Of a stretch of DNA of 64,000 nt, positions 34,229 to 42,769 are shown one piece after another. The stretch covers positions 496,001 to 560,000 of the forward strand of contig NZ_JASTLB010000001.1 in assembly GCF_030499535.1 (NCBI RefSeq). The letters run 5' to 3'. Each line of letters begins with the position of its first letter. Position 1 is the first letter of the stretch. The stretch is from Streptomyces sp. TG1A-8. Lineage in GTDB: Bacteria > Actinomycetota > Actinomycetes > Streptomycetales > Streptomycetaceae. The translations under genes and the position numbers were made by a program. A model generated the notes under the pieces. It saw only the letters and a list, made by a program, of their open reading frames with translations, had not been told where the DNA came from and searched no databases.

Positions 34229-34960
34229 ATGAGTGAGACCACGCAAGAAGGGGCCGGGAGGCTGAAGCAGACCGGTGAGACCGCCAGGACAGAGGCGTCC
34301 ACCACGGCCGGCCAGGCCAAGCAGGCCGCGAACCAGGTCGCCGGAACGGCTGCGGAGCAGGCCAGGACCGTGGTCGGGGAGGCACGGCAGCAGGCCGGCA
34401 CGGTCATCGACGAACTGCGCGGCCGGGTGATGGACGAGGCCGAGGGGCAGGCCCGGCGTGCGTCGGGCGCCCTGCGCCAGTGGTCGCAGGACATGACCGA
34501 CCTGGCCGACAACGCCCCGGGCGACTCGTCCGCCCGCAACCTCGCGGCCCAGGCGGCCGACAGGGGACACCGCGCCGCCGACTACCTGGAGAGGCAGGGG
34601 GTGGACGGGGTGGTGTCCGACATACGCGACTTCGCCCGCCGACGCCCCGGGGCCTTCCTCGGGGGCGCACTGCTCGCCGGGGTGGCGGTCGGCCGGCTGG
34701 CCAAGGCGGCGGGCCGGGCCAAGCAGTCGTCGGAGCCGGAGCGGCGGACGGCCGGCGGCGGGCGGTTCGAAACGCAGGACGAGCCGCTCACCACGCCGGC
34801 TCCGCCGGCGGGAGCGGTGCCGCAGGCCCCGCCGATGCCGCCGGTCCCGCCGGGCCCGGTCCCGCCGGCGGAGCCCTCGGTGTCGCCGCAGGCCCCGCCG
34901 CTGCCCGTCGATCCGCCACCGCCGACCGGCACGCCCGTCCGGCCCTATCCGGAGGTGTGA
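34229..34960 (+). CDS. Helical envelope-stress protein with proline-rich tail
   Basis: A 243-residue protein starting MSETTQEGAGRLKQ (ATG at 34229, GAGGAGG upstream). The N-terminal 120 residues are an Ala/Gln/Lys-rich amphipathic helix with LEA/YtxH-like spacing. A short hydrophobic segment follows (PGAFLGGALLAGVAVGRLA), then a Pro-rich tail (PPMPPVPPGPVPP). It is probably membrane-attached with a disordered end. It leads a three-gene operon with a holin-like protein and a DUF3618 protein. The exact function is unknown. Confidence 0.7.
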   Translation: MSETTQEGAGRLKQTGETARTEASTTAGQAKQAANQVAGTAAEQARTVVGEARQQAGTVIDELRGRVMDEAEGQARRASGALRQWSQDMTDLADNAPGDSSARNLAAQAADRGHRAADYLERQGVDGVVSDIRDFARRRPGAFLGGALLAGVAVGRLAKAAGRAKQSSEPERRTAGGGRFETQDEPLTTPAPPAGAVPQAPPMPPVPPGPVPPAEPSVSPQAPPLPVDPPPPTGTPVRPYPEV

Positions 34961-34961
34961 G

Positions 34962-35375
34962 GTGTCGTCGATCCCCCCCGGCCCCGCGGAGCGCGGGCAG
35001 GACCCGTCGGTGGGTGAACTGCTGTCGGTGGTGACCTCCGACGTGCAGACCCTGTTCCGCCAGGAGGTGGAACTGGCCAAGGCCGAGGTCCGGCAGGAGG
35101 CCGCCAAGGCGGGCAAGGCGGCCGGCATGTACGGCGGTGCCGGGTTCGGCGGCTACATGGTGCTCCTGTTCCTGTCGCTGGCGGCCGTGCTCGGGCTGGC
35201 GAACGTGATGGACGGGGGCTGGGCCGCCCTGATCGTCGCCGCCGTGTGGGCCGTCGTCGCGGCCGTGCTCTACCAGCGGGGCCGCACGCGGATGCGCACC
35301 GTGTCACCCAAGCCCGAGCAGACCGTCGAATCGTTGAAGGAGGATGCGGAATGGGCACGTCACCCGACCAAATAA
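34962..35375 (+). CDS. Actinobacterial holin-superfamily III membrane protein
   Basis: A 137-residue protein starting with GTG directly after GGAGGTG. The front is a charged helix (LFRQEVELAKAEVRQEAAKA), followed by two membrane helices (YMVLLFLSLAAVLGLANVM and AALIVAAVWAVVAAVLY) and a basic tail. This is the Phage_holin_3_6 pattern, found in chromosomal envelope operons and not necessarily phage-related. Its end overlaps the next gene by 25 bases. Confidence 0.82.
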   Translation: MSSIPPGPAERGQDPSVGELLSVVTSDVQTLFRQEVELAKAEVRQEAAKAGKAAGMYGGAGFGGYMVLLFLSLAAVLGLANVMDGGWAALIVAAVWAVVAAVLYQRGRTRMRTVSPKPEQTVESLKEDAEWARHPTK

Positions 35376-36025
35376 GGGCTGAGATCGACGCCACCCGCGA
35401 CCAGTTGTCCGTGGACGTGAACCAGCTCGCCGACCGGACCAGTCCCCGGCGCATGGCGCAGCGCCAGACCCAGCGTGCGCGGGGCAGGCTCACCGGTCTG
35501 CGGGACCGGGTCATGGGATCCGCCTCGCAGACCGCTCACGGGGTCACCGGTGGTGCCCGCTCGGCGGCCGGCTCGTTGCAGGAGGGCGCCGGACAGGCGA
35601 CCGACTCCGTCCGTGAAACGGCCGGTCAGGTGGGCGATGCGGTGAAGGAGGCGCCCGGACAGGTGAAACGCCAGACGCAGGGCAGCCCGCTGGCCGCCGG
35701 ACTGATCGCCTTCGGCGCCGGTGTGCTGGTGTCGTCGCTGCTGCCTGCCTCGCGGGCCGAGGAGCAGGCGGCCTCGGGCCTGATGGAGCGCGGCGGCGAG
35801 GCGCTGGAGCCGGTGAAGCAGGCGGCCCTGGAGTCCGTGCAGCAGGTGAAGGAAGACGCCAAGGAGGTCGCGCAGCAGGCCACCGAGGAGGTCAGGAGCA
35901 CCGCCGCGGACGCCGCTCGCACGACGCAGGAGGAGGCGCGGGGGCAGGGCGAACACCTCACGTCCCAGGCGCGTGAATCGGGCCGGCAGGTCGCCGACGA
36001 GGCACGTCGGCAGCCGGGGGGCTGA
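35351..36025 (+). CDS. DUF3618 long-helix protein
   Basis: A 224-residue protein starting MGTSPDQIRAEIDATRDQLS, the DUF3618 signature (I-x-x-x-I-x-x-T-R-x-x-L). One hydrophobic segment (LAAGLIAFGAGVLVSSLLP) anchors it. The rest is a long Gln/Glu/Lys/Ala-rich helix with heptad-like repeats (EEVRSTAADAARTTQEEARG). The start overlaps the holin-like gene, so the two are translationally coupled. It is probably an envelope scaffold. Confidence 0.82.
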   Translation: MGTSPDQIRAEIDATRDQLSVDVNQLADRTSPRRMAQRQTQRARGRLTGLRDRVMGSASQTAHGVTGGARSAAGSLQEGAGQATDSVRETAGQVGDAVKEAPGQVKRQTQGSPLAAGLIAFGAGVLVSSLLPASRAEEQAASGLMERGGEALEPVKQAALESVQQVKEDAKEVAQQATEEVRSTAADAARTTQEEARGQGEHLTSQARESGRQVADEARRQPGG

Positions 36026-36376
36026 CGGCCCGGCCGACGGCCCGCTCAAGTGGGACGCCGCGTGCGCGGCACCGGCACGGTCGCACCGCGTGCGGCCACA
36101 GGGGGCGCGCGAGCGCGTCCGTCCTCGTCCGCCCGGGCGCCGGATCGATTCCCGATCCGGCGCCCGGGCGGACCGCGTGCGGCGCCGGTGCGTGCCGGCG
36201 CATGAGGAGCGCGCGGTGCATCCGTTCCGCCCGGCGATCCGGAAGTGCTGGTGGGGCCGTGCCCTCCGGAACCGGGGACGCGCTCCGGCGCCCTCCCGCC
36301 GGGCCGGCCGCCGCGACGGCACGTGCGACGGTGTGGTGCCGTCCACCCGCTCCCCGCCACCCGTCCCGGAGGCGCC
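36026..36376. other. Intergenic with one strong hairpin
   Basis: About 350 bases with no supported gene. It holds the operon terminator and the promoter region of the SsgA-like gene. Confidence 0.5.
36128..36172. terminator. Strong hairpin terminator of envelope operon
   Basis: A perfect 20-bp stem (36128-36147 with 36153-36172) and an ATTCC loop, about 100 bases after the operon's last stop. Confidence 0.8.
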
Positions 36377-36853
36377 ATGTCCGCGACCGACCCGCCCGGC
36401 GAGCGCCCGTCCCCCCGCCCGGGGCGGCTCCGGCTCAGCCTGACCGTCCACCTGGTCGTCAGCGCCACCGAGGGCCTGGACGTGGAGACGCGCTTCAGCT
36501 ACGACTCCACGGACCCGCTCGCCGTGCGCATGGACTTCCCGGACGCCGGCGGCGCGGCACCCTGGGTGCTCTCCCGCGACCTGCTGCACGAAGGCCTGCG
36601 GTCGCCCTGCGGCGACGGCGACGTACGGGTCTGGCCGCCGTGCCGCTGCCACGGCACGACGACGGCGCGCATCGCTTTGCGGAGCGCGGAGGCCGCCGCC
36701 GTCCTGTACGTCCCGGCCGAGGCCCTCCGGCGGTGGCTCACGGCGACCTACCGGGAAGTGCCCGCCGGCGACGAAGGCCGTCACGTGCGGTGGGACGACC
36801 TGGTGGCACGGCTGCTGCGTCGCGACCGGCCGGAGCCGGGTACCACCGAGTAA
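36377..36853 (+). CDS. SsgA-like sporulation/cell-division protein (SALP)
   Basis: A 158-residue protein with GGAGG before the ATG. LTVHLVVSATEGLDVETRFSYD, DPLAVRMDF, WVLSRDLLHEGL and VRVWPP follow the SsgA/SsgB family. These proteins are found only in morphologically complex actinomycetes and guide septum placement and peptidoglycan remodelling in sporulating hyphae. Which SALP subtype is not clear. Its stop codon lies inside the inverted repeat at 36852-36892. Confidence 0.87.
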   Translation: MSATDPPGERPSPRPGRLRLSLTVHLVVSATEGLDVETRFSYDSTDPLAVRMDFPDAGGAAPWVLSRDLLHEGLRSPCGDGDVRVWPPCRCHGTTTARIALRSAEAAAVLYVPAEALRRWLTATYREVPAGDEGRHVRWDDLVARLLRRDRPEPGTTE

Positions 36854-36892
36854 ACGATGCAGAATCGATGCGAGTTGTTCGATGCATCGTTT
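36852..36892. promoter_or_regulatory. Long-spaced inverted repeat AAACGATGCA...TGCATCGTTT
   Basis: A perfect 10-bp inverted repeat (36852-36861 with 36883-36892), with GATGC occurring three times inside it. It starts on the stop codon of the SsgA-like gene and could be its terminator or an operator for the sigma-factor gene. Confidence 0.5.
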
Positions 36893-36987
36893 TACCGGAC
36901 GGTGGTCCGGACGGCGGTGCACGACACGGCCGTCACTCGTCCGCGGGTGGCGCGGAACGCACCTCCGTCCGAGCAGGAGTGGTCGCC

Positions 36988-37584
36988 GTGACAGCAACGC
37001 AGGCGGTTCACGCCGAAGGCCGCGACGCGCCCGCCCCCTCCCCCGCCGTCGCGTCGGACCTGACCGACCGCTTCACCGCCGGCGACGAAACGGCGCTGGC
37101 CGAGATCTACCACGCCTGGGGCGCGCTGGTGCACACCGTGGTGCGCCGCACGCTGGGCGATCACTGCGAGGCCGAGGACGTCACCCAGAACGTGTTCCTG
37201 GCCGCCTGGCGCGGCCGGGCGGGGTTCCGCCCGGAGCGCGGCAACCTGTCCGCCTGGCTGATGGGCATCACCCGGCGCAAGATCGCGGACGCGCTGGCGG
37301 CCACGCTGCGGCGGATGGGGTTCGCCGCCGTGGTCCTGTGGTCCCAGGCCCGCTCCACCGCGAACCTGGCGCTGGCACGGCACATCGCGGCCACGCGGTG
37401 GGGGGTGCGCGGCGCCCGTACGCACAGTCCCGTACTGCTCTGCGGTCCGGGCTGGGGCCTTCCCGGCAGGTCCGAACCCGGGCTGTCGCGCCCCGGGAGC
37501 CTGCGGGAGGCGGTCGGGATCCTGGCCGGCCCGGACCACGTCCGCGGGGACGGCGAGGGAGCCGGGGCCGGCGCGGACGCGTGA
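36988..37584 (+). pseudogene. Truncated ECF sigma factor lacking region 4
   Basis: It starts with GTG after GCAGGAG. Residues about 25-115 are a good sigma region 2: DLTDRFTAGDETALAEIYHA, CEAEDVTQNVFLAAWRGR and GNLSAWLMGITRRKIADALA. Where region 3-4 should follow, the frame continues into an unrelated tail (SQARSTANLALARHIAATRW onward) with no -35-binding HTH. The gene has therefore probably been cut by recombination at about 37310. Without region 4 it cannot act as a normal ECF sigma, although a region-2-only fragment could still bind core polymerase. Confidence 0.7.
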
Positions 37585-37599
37585 GACCGGCGGCGGTTC

Positions 37600-38458
37600 A
37601 GCGGGCGTCCGGAAGGGCGGCGGAGTGGGCGCGGGCCCGGGGCGGCCCGCCGCGGCGAAGACCCAGCGGTCGGCCGCCAGGGCGTCGTCCGCTCCGGGAG
37701 CGGACCGCGGCCGTGCAGGCGGGCGAAGTCGTACGGACTGCGGACCGCCACCGTCCAGCCGCGGCCGGCGAGTTCGCCGGCCGAGTCGGGACGGGGCCCG
37801 GCGGCGAAGAGGGACGGCAGGTCGACGCCGAGCCCCTGCCGCGCCGCGACGTACACCGCGCCGGCGCGCACCCGCGGCGACTCGCCTGCCTCCTTGATCT
37901 CGTACGCCAGGGTGCTGCCGGCCGCGCTCAGCCGGTCCACCGTGGCGATCAGGAGCCGCTCGGCCTCCGCCGGGAGCTAGAGCAGCAGTCCCTCGGCGAG
38001 CCAGGCGGCCGGCGCCCGGCCACGGGCACGGCCCCGGCCCGGCCGAGCACCGCCTGCCTGAAGGCCAGCACCTCCGCGGTGTCGACCTCGTGGACGGTGC
38101 AGCCGGTCGGCCAGCGGAGCCGGAACGCCCGGGTGTCCAGGCCCGCGCCCAGCAGGACCACCTGGCGCACGCCCGCCCGCGCGGAGCGGAGCAGGCGGTC
38201 GTCCAGGACGCGGGTGCGCAGGCCGAAGTACCGGCCGAGGCGGCCCCAGAGCGGGTCGGCGGTCCCCCCGGGCACCTGGTCGGGGTGGACCGGCCAGCCG
38301 GCCGAGACCGGTGCCGCGCGGACGGAGTGCTCCGCGAGCGGGTCCCGGGCCAGGGGGTCGGGGCGGTGGGTCCCGATGGCGCGGGCGGCGGCCACCAGCA
38401 GGGCGGTGCGGCCCACGCCCGCCGCGATCCCCGCGCTCAGCCCGGGGACGGTGCACAT
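37600..38458 (-). pseudogene. Decayed SAM methyltransferase, paralogue of the 17-kb gene
   Basis: Starting at ATG 38458 the frame reads ARDPLAEHSVRAAP, LLGAGLDTRAFRLRWP and HEVDTAEVLAFRQAVLG. About 20 residues are then missing. In another frame APAAWLAEGLLL runs into a TAG (37979-37977) where the family has Tyr, and continues LPAEAERLLIATVDRLSAAG to RSPYDFARLHGRGPLPE before a last shift into LAADRWVFAA. One deletion, one nonsense codon and two frame changes make it clearly dead. It is the same TIGR00027-type family as 17055-17981. Confidence 0.8.
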
Positions 38459-38730
38459 GGTTCCCCCCTCGGGCCGGGCTCCTGGCCCGGGACGGGCGCG
38501 GCCCACGCCCCGGGGTCGTCCGCGGTGGTGGTCCGGGCGCCGTAGACGACGCGCATGAACCGCAGGACGGCGTCGTACGGCAGGTGCAGGGCGGCGGTGA
38601 GCGCGCCCAGGACCCGCTCGAAGACGGCCGCGAGCTCGGGGCCCGTGCCCCGGCCGACCGCCAGGCCGATGACGGGCCCGGTGGCCGGCGGTTCCTCGCC
38701 GGTCCCGCCCCGCGGGCCGGGCCGGGTCAC
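38437..38730 (-). pseudogene. Possible N-terminal fragment of an isopropylmalate/isocitrate dehydrogenase-like protein
   Basis: From GTG at 38730 the frame reads GPVIGLAVGRGTGPELAAVF, which resembles the GDGIGPE start of the decarboxylating dehydrogenase family. It continues VLGALTAALHLPYDAVLRF and stops at 38437, overlapping the methyltransferase remnant. At under 100 residues it is only a fragment. The family call is tentative. Confidence 0.3.
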
Positions 38731-38786
38731 AGGACCGCGCCCGCGGTCAGGTGGTCGCCGGGGATCCCGGTCTTCTCGGGGTGGTG

Positions 38787-39263
38787 CTAGCCCCTGATGC
38801 CGCCCGCCCAGGTGGACACCGGGACGCGGTCGCCGTCGACCGGGCCGAAGGCGTCGAAGAGCGCCTCGGTGCCGGACGGGCCGAAGCCGATGGCGGCCAT
38901 CAGGGCGAGGAAGTCGGCGCGGGTGACGAAGCCGTCGCCGTCCGGGTCGCCCAGGGCGGCCAGGGACTCGGCGAACTCGTCCACGACGGCGACGATCCGC
39001 TGCGGGTCGAGCGTGACGGCGGTGAACTCCCCGGGGCTGATCCGTCCGTCGCGGTCGGCGTCCAGCTCGGTCGCGAGCGTGTCCCCGTACCGGCGGAGGG
39101 CGCCGAGGAACCCGTTCTTCGCGGCGTCGGTGGCCGCCGGCACCGCCGCGACGACCCGCTCGCCCATCAGCTCGAAGTCGGCGGGTTCCAGGTAGCCGTT
39201 CCCGTCGGCGTCGAAGAGGGAGAAGACGAGCTGGACGCGGTCGCTCGCCTCGCTGGTGGGCAT
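38787..39263 (-). CDS. Calmodulin-like EF-hand calcium-binding protein
   Basis: A 158-residue protein starting MPTSEASDRVQLVFSLF (ATG at 39263). Three complete EF-hand loops are present: DADGNGYLEPADF, DADRDGRISPGEF and DPDGDGFVTRADF, each with Asp/Asn at 1, 3, 5 and Glu or Asp at 12. A fourth (GPVDGDRVPVSTW) is degenerate. Streptomyces has several such small calcium sensors or buffers, linked to aerial growth and spore germination. It is soluble, without a signal. Confidence 0.9.
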   Translation of the reverse strand: MPTSEASDRVQLVFSLFDADGNGYLEPADFELMGERVVAAVPAATDAAKNGFLGALRRYGDTLATELDADRDGRISPGEFTAVTLDPQRIVAVVDEFAESLAALGDPDGDGFVTRADFLALMAAIGFGPSGTEALFDAFGPVDGDRVPVSTWAGGIRG

Positions 39264-39449
39264 GCTGGTGCACCTCTGCTTCCGGACGGAGCGCGCCGGT
39301 GCCCGTGCCCCGGCGGCTGATCCACTATCCGGCCGCCCGGCGGCTTGGGCGGAGGGAAGCGGGGCCATGCATACGATCGAGGGAATTCGCCGGCCGGTGC
39401 ATGAAACACCGCGCTCCCGGGAAGCGTCCGGCGGCGCACCGGCCCGGTG

Positions 39450-39497
39450 CCGGGCGGGCGCCCCGGCGCGGGGCCGGGCGGGCGCCCCGGCGCGGGG
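39450..39497. repeat. 24-bp tandem duplication
   Basis: Two exact 24-bp units (39450-39473 and 39474-39497) of very GC-rich sequence end 15 bases before the stop codon of the phosphatase gene, in the 250-base gap after the EF-hand gene. Confidence 0.85.
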
Positions 39498-39511
39498 CCG
39501 GACCCGGCGGG

Positions 39512-40702
39512 TCAGGCGCCCGCCGCGGGGGCGGCGGTGTTCCAGTCCAGGCGCAGGATGGCGAGGTCGTCGGTGTGGCGGTCGGCGTTGAGGGTGCGGG
39601 TACTGGCGATGAGCTGGTCGAGGTGTGCTCCGGGGTCCGGCGTGCGGATCGTGTCGATGATCCGCAGCAGGCCGTTCACGCCGAGCCGGGCGTCGGTGGT
39701 GTCGGCGAAGCCCTCGATGAGGCCGTCGGTGTAGGCGATGAGGGCGCCGCGGGCCGGCAGGGCGAGGGTGGTGGGGGGCCATTTGCCCAGCCCGGGGACG
39801 ATCCCGAGGGCGACCCCGTGGGCCGCGTTCACCTCCCGGGCGCCGTCGGCGGTGACGAGCAGGGGTTCGTGGTGGCCGGCCAGGTGCAGGGTGAGGGTGG
39901 CCGCGTCGGGGTCCAGGGTGATCAGGGTGCAGGTCGCGAACAGGTCGTTGCCGGCGCGTTCGGCGATGTGGATCTGTTCCAGCAGGTGCAGCAGGTGCTG
40001 GTCGCGGTGGCCGCCCAGGGTCAGCGCGCGCCAGGCGATGCGGAGGCAGACGCCGAGCGCGGCGGCGTCCGGGCCGTGGCCGCTGACGTCGCCGATGACG
40101 GCGTGCACCTGTCCGTCGTCGGTCTGGACGACGTCGAGGAAGTCGCCTCCCAGCAGCGCCTGCGCCCGGCCCGGGTAGTAGCGGCTGGAGACGGTGACGG
40201 CGGAGGAGGTCAGCAGGGGCTGGGGCAGCAGTCCGCGCTCCAGCCGCGCGTTCTCCTCGGCCCGCAGCCGGCCGATCTGGAGGGCGGCGTTGGCGCGCTC
40301 GGCCTGCTTCCGCTGGACGGCGTAGCGGACGGCGCGCTGCATCAGGTCCGGTTCGACCTTGCCCTTGACGAGGTAGTCCTGTGCGCCGGCGGCGAGGGCC
40401 TCGACTCCCGCGCGGGGTTCGGCCAGCCCGGTCAGGACGATGATGGCGGCCTGGGTCTCCGTCTGGACGGCCTGGACCGTCTCCACTCCGGAGGCGTCGG
40501 GCAGGTGCAGGTCGAGCAGGACGCAGTCGACGGGGCCCGCCGCGAGGGCGGTGCGCGCGTCGGCGGCCGTGCGGCAGCGCGCCAGGGTGTACGGGAGGTC
40601 GGTGTCGAGGAGCAGTTCCTCGACCAGGAGGGCGTCCCCGTCGTCGTCCTCCACCAGCAGGATGCGGTACTGCTCGGCGCGGTCCGGGGCCTGGTCGGTC
40701 AC
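39512..40702 (-). CDS. Response regulator fused to SpoIIE/RsbU-type phosphatase
   Basis: A 396-residue protein starting with the GTG of a GTGA overlap with the kinase gene. The receiver domain comes first (YRILLVEDDDGDALLVEELL; phospho-Asp in CVLLDLHLPD; Lys in DYLVKGKV). A helical linker follows, then a PP2C phosphatase (LLGGDFLDVVQTDDGQVHAV, VIGDVSGHGPDAAA, IAYTDGLIEGF, TDDLAILRL) with all metal Asp residues. Phosphorylation by the partner kinase should control dephosphorylation of STAS antagonists, several of which are encoded in this window. Confidence 0.92.
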   Translation of the reverse strand: MTDQAPDRAEQYRILLVEDDDGDALLVEELLLDTDLPYTLARCRTAADARTALAAGPVDCVLLDLHLPDASGVETVQAVQTETQAAIIVLTGLAEPRAGVEALAAGAQDYLVKGKVEPDLMQRAVRYAVQRKQAERANAALQIGRLRAEENARLERGLLPQPLLTSSAVTVSSRYYPGRAQALLGGDFLDVVQTDDGQVHAVIGDVSGHGPDAAALGVCLRIAWRALTLGGHRDQHLLHLLEQIHIAERAGNDLFATCTLITLDPDAATLTLHLAGHHEPLLVTADGAREVNAAHGVALGIVPGLGKWPPTTLALPARGALIAYTDGLIEGFADTTDARLGVNGLLRIIDTIRTPDPGAHLDQLIASTRTLNADRHTDDLAILRLDWNTAAPAAGA

Positions 40703-42276
40703 GACTGCGTCTTTCTCTCCGGGGCCGCGGGCGCGGTGTCGGAGACGGGGAGGGTGAAGACCACGCGGGTGCCGGTCCGGTGGCCGGGGTCGATCCCGAT
40801 CGTGCCGCCGTGGAACTCCACGACCTTCTTGCACATCGCCAGGCCGATGCCGGTGCCCGGGTAGGCGTCCTTGGTGTGCAGCCGCTGGAAGAGGATGAAC
40901 ACCTTCTCCTGGAACTCCGGCGCGATGCCGATGCCGTTGTCGCTGACCGCGAACTCCCAGTGGTCGCCGACGGCCGTGACGCCGAAGTGGATGCGCGGGG
41001 CCCGGTCGGGGCTGCGGAACTTGATGGCGTTCGACAGCAGGTTCTGCCAGAGCATGCTCAGCTGGGTGGTGTCCCCGACGACGGTGGGCAGCGGGTCGTG
41101 GGTGATCTCGGCCCCGCTCTCCTCGACGGCCACGCTGAGGTTGTCCGCGGCCCGCTCCATCACCTCTTCCAGGTCCACGGTCCGGTGGTCGTTGTGCACG
41201 CGGCCGACCCGCGAGAAGGCGAGGAGGTCGTTGATGAGGACCTGCATGCGGTTGGCGCCGTCGACGGCGAAGGCGATGTACTGGTCGGCCCGCTCGTCCA
41301 GCTGGCCCCCGTACCGCCGCTGCAGGAGCTGGGTGAAGCTGGACACCTTGCGCAGCGGCTCCTGCAGGTCGTGGGAGGCGACGTAGGCGAACTGCTCCAG
41401 TTCCGCGTTCGACCGCCTCAGGTCGGCGGCCTGCTCGTCCAGCAGCGTCCGGGATGCCTCGCTGAACTTCAGTTCCTCCACCAGGCGCCGGCGCATCGAG
41501 TCCATGTCCGAGGCCAGCCGGCGCAGGTCGGCCGGGCCGCTGCTGTCGAGGGCGCGGTCGAAGTGGCCCTGCGCGACGTCGCGGGCGGACGAGCCGAGGC
41601 GGTTGAGCGGAGTGGTGATGCCGCGGCGCAGCCCCTCGAAGACGAGACCCGCCACCAGGAGGATGAGGCCGGCGATGATCGCGAACGTCCAGTTCCGCAG
41701 GGTCACGGCCTGCCGCAGGTCACGGGTGGCCGCGGCCCGCTCGCCCTGCAGGTGGGCCTGCTGGCGGCTCATCGCGCGGCGCAGCGAGTCGAAGGTGGTC
41801 TTGCCCTCCGTGGCCCGTTCGGTGGCGAGTTCCACGGTGTCCTCGGCCGACGCGGTCGAGATGGGCCGGGCGATGCGCTCCTGCCAGGTACCGGCCAGTT
41901 TCTCCACGTCGGCGAGGTCGGCGCGGGCCCAGGTGTCCCGCGCGACCAGGGGCCGCAGCCTCCTGAGGGCGGTCTGCTCGTCGGTGACGCCCTGCGCGTA
42001 GGGTTCCAGGAAGTCGGCGCGGCCGGACAGCCCGTAGCCCCGGATCCCGGTCTCCTGGTTGACCAGGGCCTCCTCCAGCCGCATCGAGTCGATCAGGGCG
42101 GGCGACCGCCGGTCCACCAGCTCGGACGTGATCTGCGAGGTGCGCCACATGGCCCAGCCTCCCAGCGTTCCCAGCACCGCCAGGACGACCAAAGTGGTGG
42201 CGACCCCGACCCGCAGCCAGCGTCGGGTGGTCCAGCCGGAGAAGGCACCCCTGGTGCCGGACGGCTCGCTGGTCAT
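40699..42276 (-). CDS. CHASE3-HAMP sensor histidine kinase
   Basis: A 525-residue membrane kinase starting MTSEPSGTRGAFSGWTTR (ATG at 42276). TM1 (VGVATTLVVLAVLGTLGGW) is followed by a CHASE3-like helical sensor (RLEEALVNQETGIRGYGLSG), TM2 (WTFAIIAGLILLVAGLVFEG) and HAMP. The H box is LEQFAYVASHDLQEPLRKVS. The ATPase domain has NLLSNAIKFRS (N), SDNGIGIAPEFQEKVF (G1/F) and TGIGLAMCKKVVEFHGG (G2). It is a phytochrome-like HisKA family kinase and is coupled to the receiver-phosphatase gene by a 4-base overlap. Confidence 0.93.
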   Translation of the reverse strand: MTSEPSGTRGAFSGWTTRRWLRVGVATTLVVLAVLGTLGGWAMWRTSQITSELVDRRSPALIDSMRLEEALVNQETGIRGYGLSGRADFLEPYAQGVTDEQTALRRLRPLVARDTWARADLADVEKLAGTWQERIARPISTASAEDTVELATERATEGKTTFDSLRRAMSRQQAHLQGERAAATRDLRQAVTLRNWTFAIIAGLILLVAGLVFEGLRRGITTPLNRLGSSARDVAQGHFDRALDSSGPADLRRLASDMDSMRRRLVEELKFSEASRTLLDEQAADLRRSNAELEQFAYVASHDLQEPLRKVSSFTQLLQRRYGGQLDERADQYIAFAVDGANRMQVLINDLLAFSRVGRVHNDHRTVDLEEVMERAADNLSVAVEESGAEITHDPLPTVVGDTTQLSMLWQNLLSNAIKFRSPDRAPRIHFGVTAVGDHWEFAVSDNGIGIAPEFQEKVFILFQRLHTKDAYPGTGIGLAMCKKVVEFHGGTIGIDPGHRTGTRVVFTLPVSDTAPAAPERKTQS

Positions 42277-42349
42277 CGCGGTTCGACTCTTTCCCTCGGC
42301 GCTCTGCGCCACGCCTGGGCGCGCGGCAAGCCAACCATACCGGTGGCCC

Positions 42350-42365
42350 GACAACGCATGTTGTC
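42350..42365. promoter_or_regulatory. Palindromic site between kinase and HTH-like gene
   Basis: GACAACGCATGTTGTC has perfect 6-bp arms (GACAAC and GTTGTC) round GCAT. It lies 31 bases before the rightward gene and 73 before the leftward kinase gene. Confidence 0.5.
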
Positions 42366-42396
42366 CCTGGTGAGATCAACGCCGTAGGGTGATGCC

Positions 42397-42765
42397 ATGC
42401 CTGGTTCGCCGTCCACTCCGCGTGCGTCCGGCGGGGAAGCCGCCGCGCTGGTGACCCAGGCGGTGGACGAACTCGCCCGCCGTCTGGCGCGCAGCACCGT
42501 CCCCCCGCCGGCCGGGTCCAGCGACGAGACCGGTGACGCCCGTCGGCGCGCGCTCGTGCGGCTGCGCGTCCTCGCGGGCGTCAAACAGGCCGTCCGGCAC
42601 CTGGAGGACCAGGCGGCCCTCGCCGCGGCCGCGAGCGGCGCGGGTTATCCCGAGATCGGCCAGGCCATGAGCATGAGCCGGCAAGGAGCCCGTCGCCGCT
42701 GGCCCGGGCTGATCACTTCCAGCACACCCCGTCCCACCCCCCATCGCACCCCCCGGAGCTCGTGA
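42397..42765 (+). CDS. Small HTH-like protein
   Basis: A 122-residue protein from the ATG at 42397. The centre is a charged helix (ALVRLRVLAGVKQAVRHLED). It is followed by SGAGYPEIGQAMSMSRQGARRRW, which has the shape of a sigma-region-4 or HTH recognition unit ('..EIG..M.MSRQGA..RW'). A Pro/Thr-rich tail follows. It could bind the adjacent palindrome. It is followed four bases later by the response-regulator gene, so they form an operon. Confidence 0.65.
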   Translation: MPGSPSTPRASGGEAAALVTQAVDELARRLARSTVPPPAGSSDETGDARRRALVRLRVLAGVKQAVRHLEDQAALAAAASGAGYPEIGQAMSMSRQGARRRWPGLITSSTPRPTPHRTPRSS

Positions 42766-42769
42766 AATC

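Noticed and set aside
34962..35375. Phage remnant suggested by the holin-like protein
   Set aside because: No endolysin, structural or integrase genes nearby; the holin-superfamily protein belongs to a common chromosomal envelope operon.
37311..37584. Unknown tail of the truncated sigma factor as a new domain
   Set aside because: No sequence pattern supports a folded domain; it is better explained as read-through after a recombination break.
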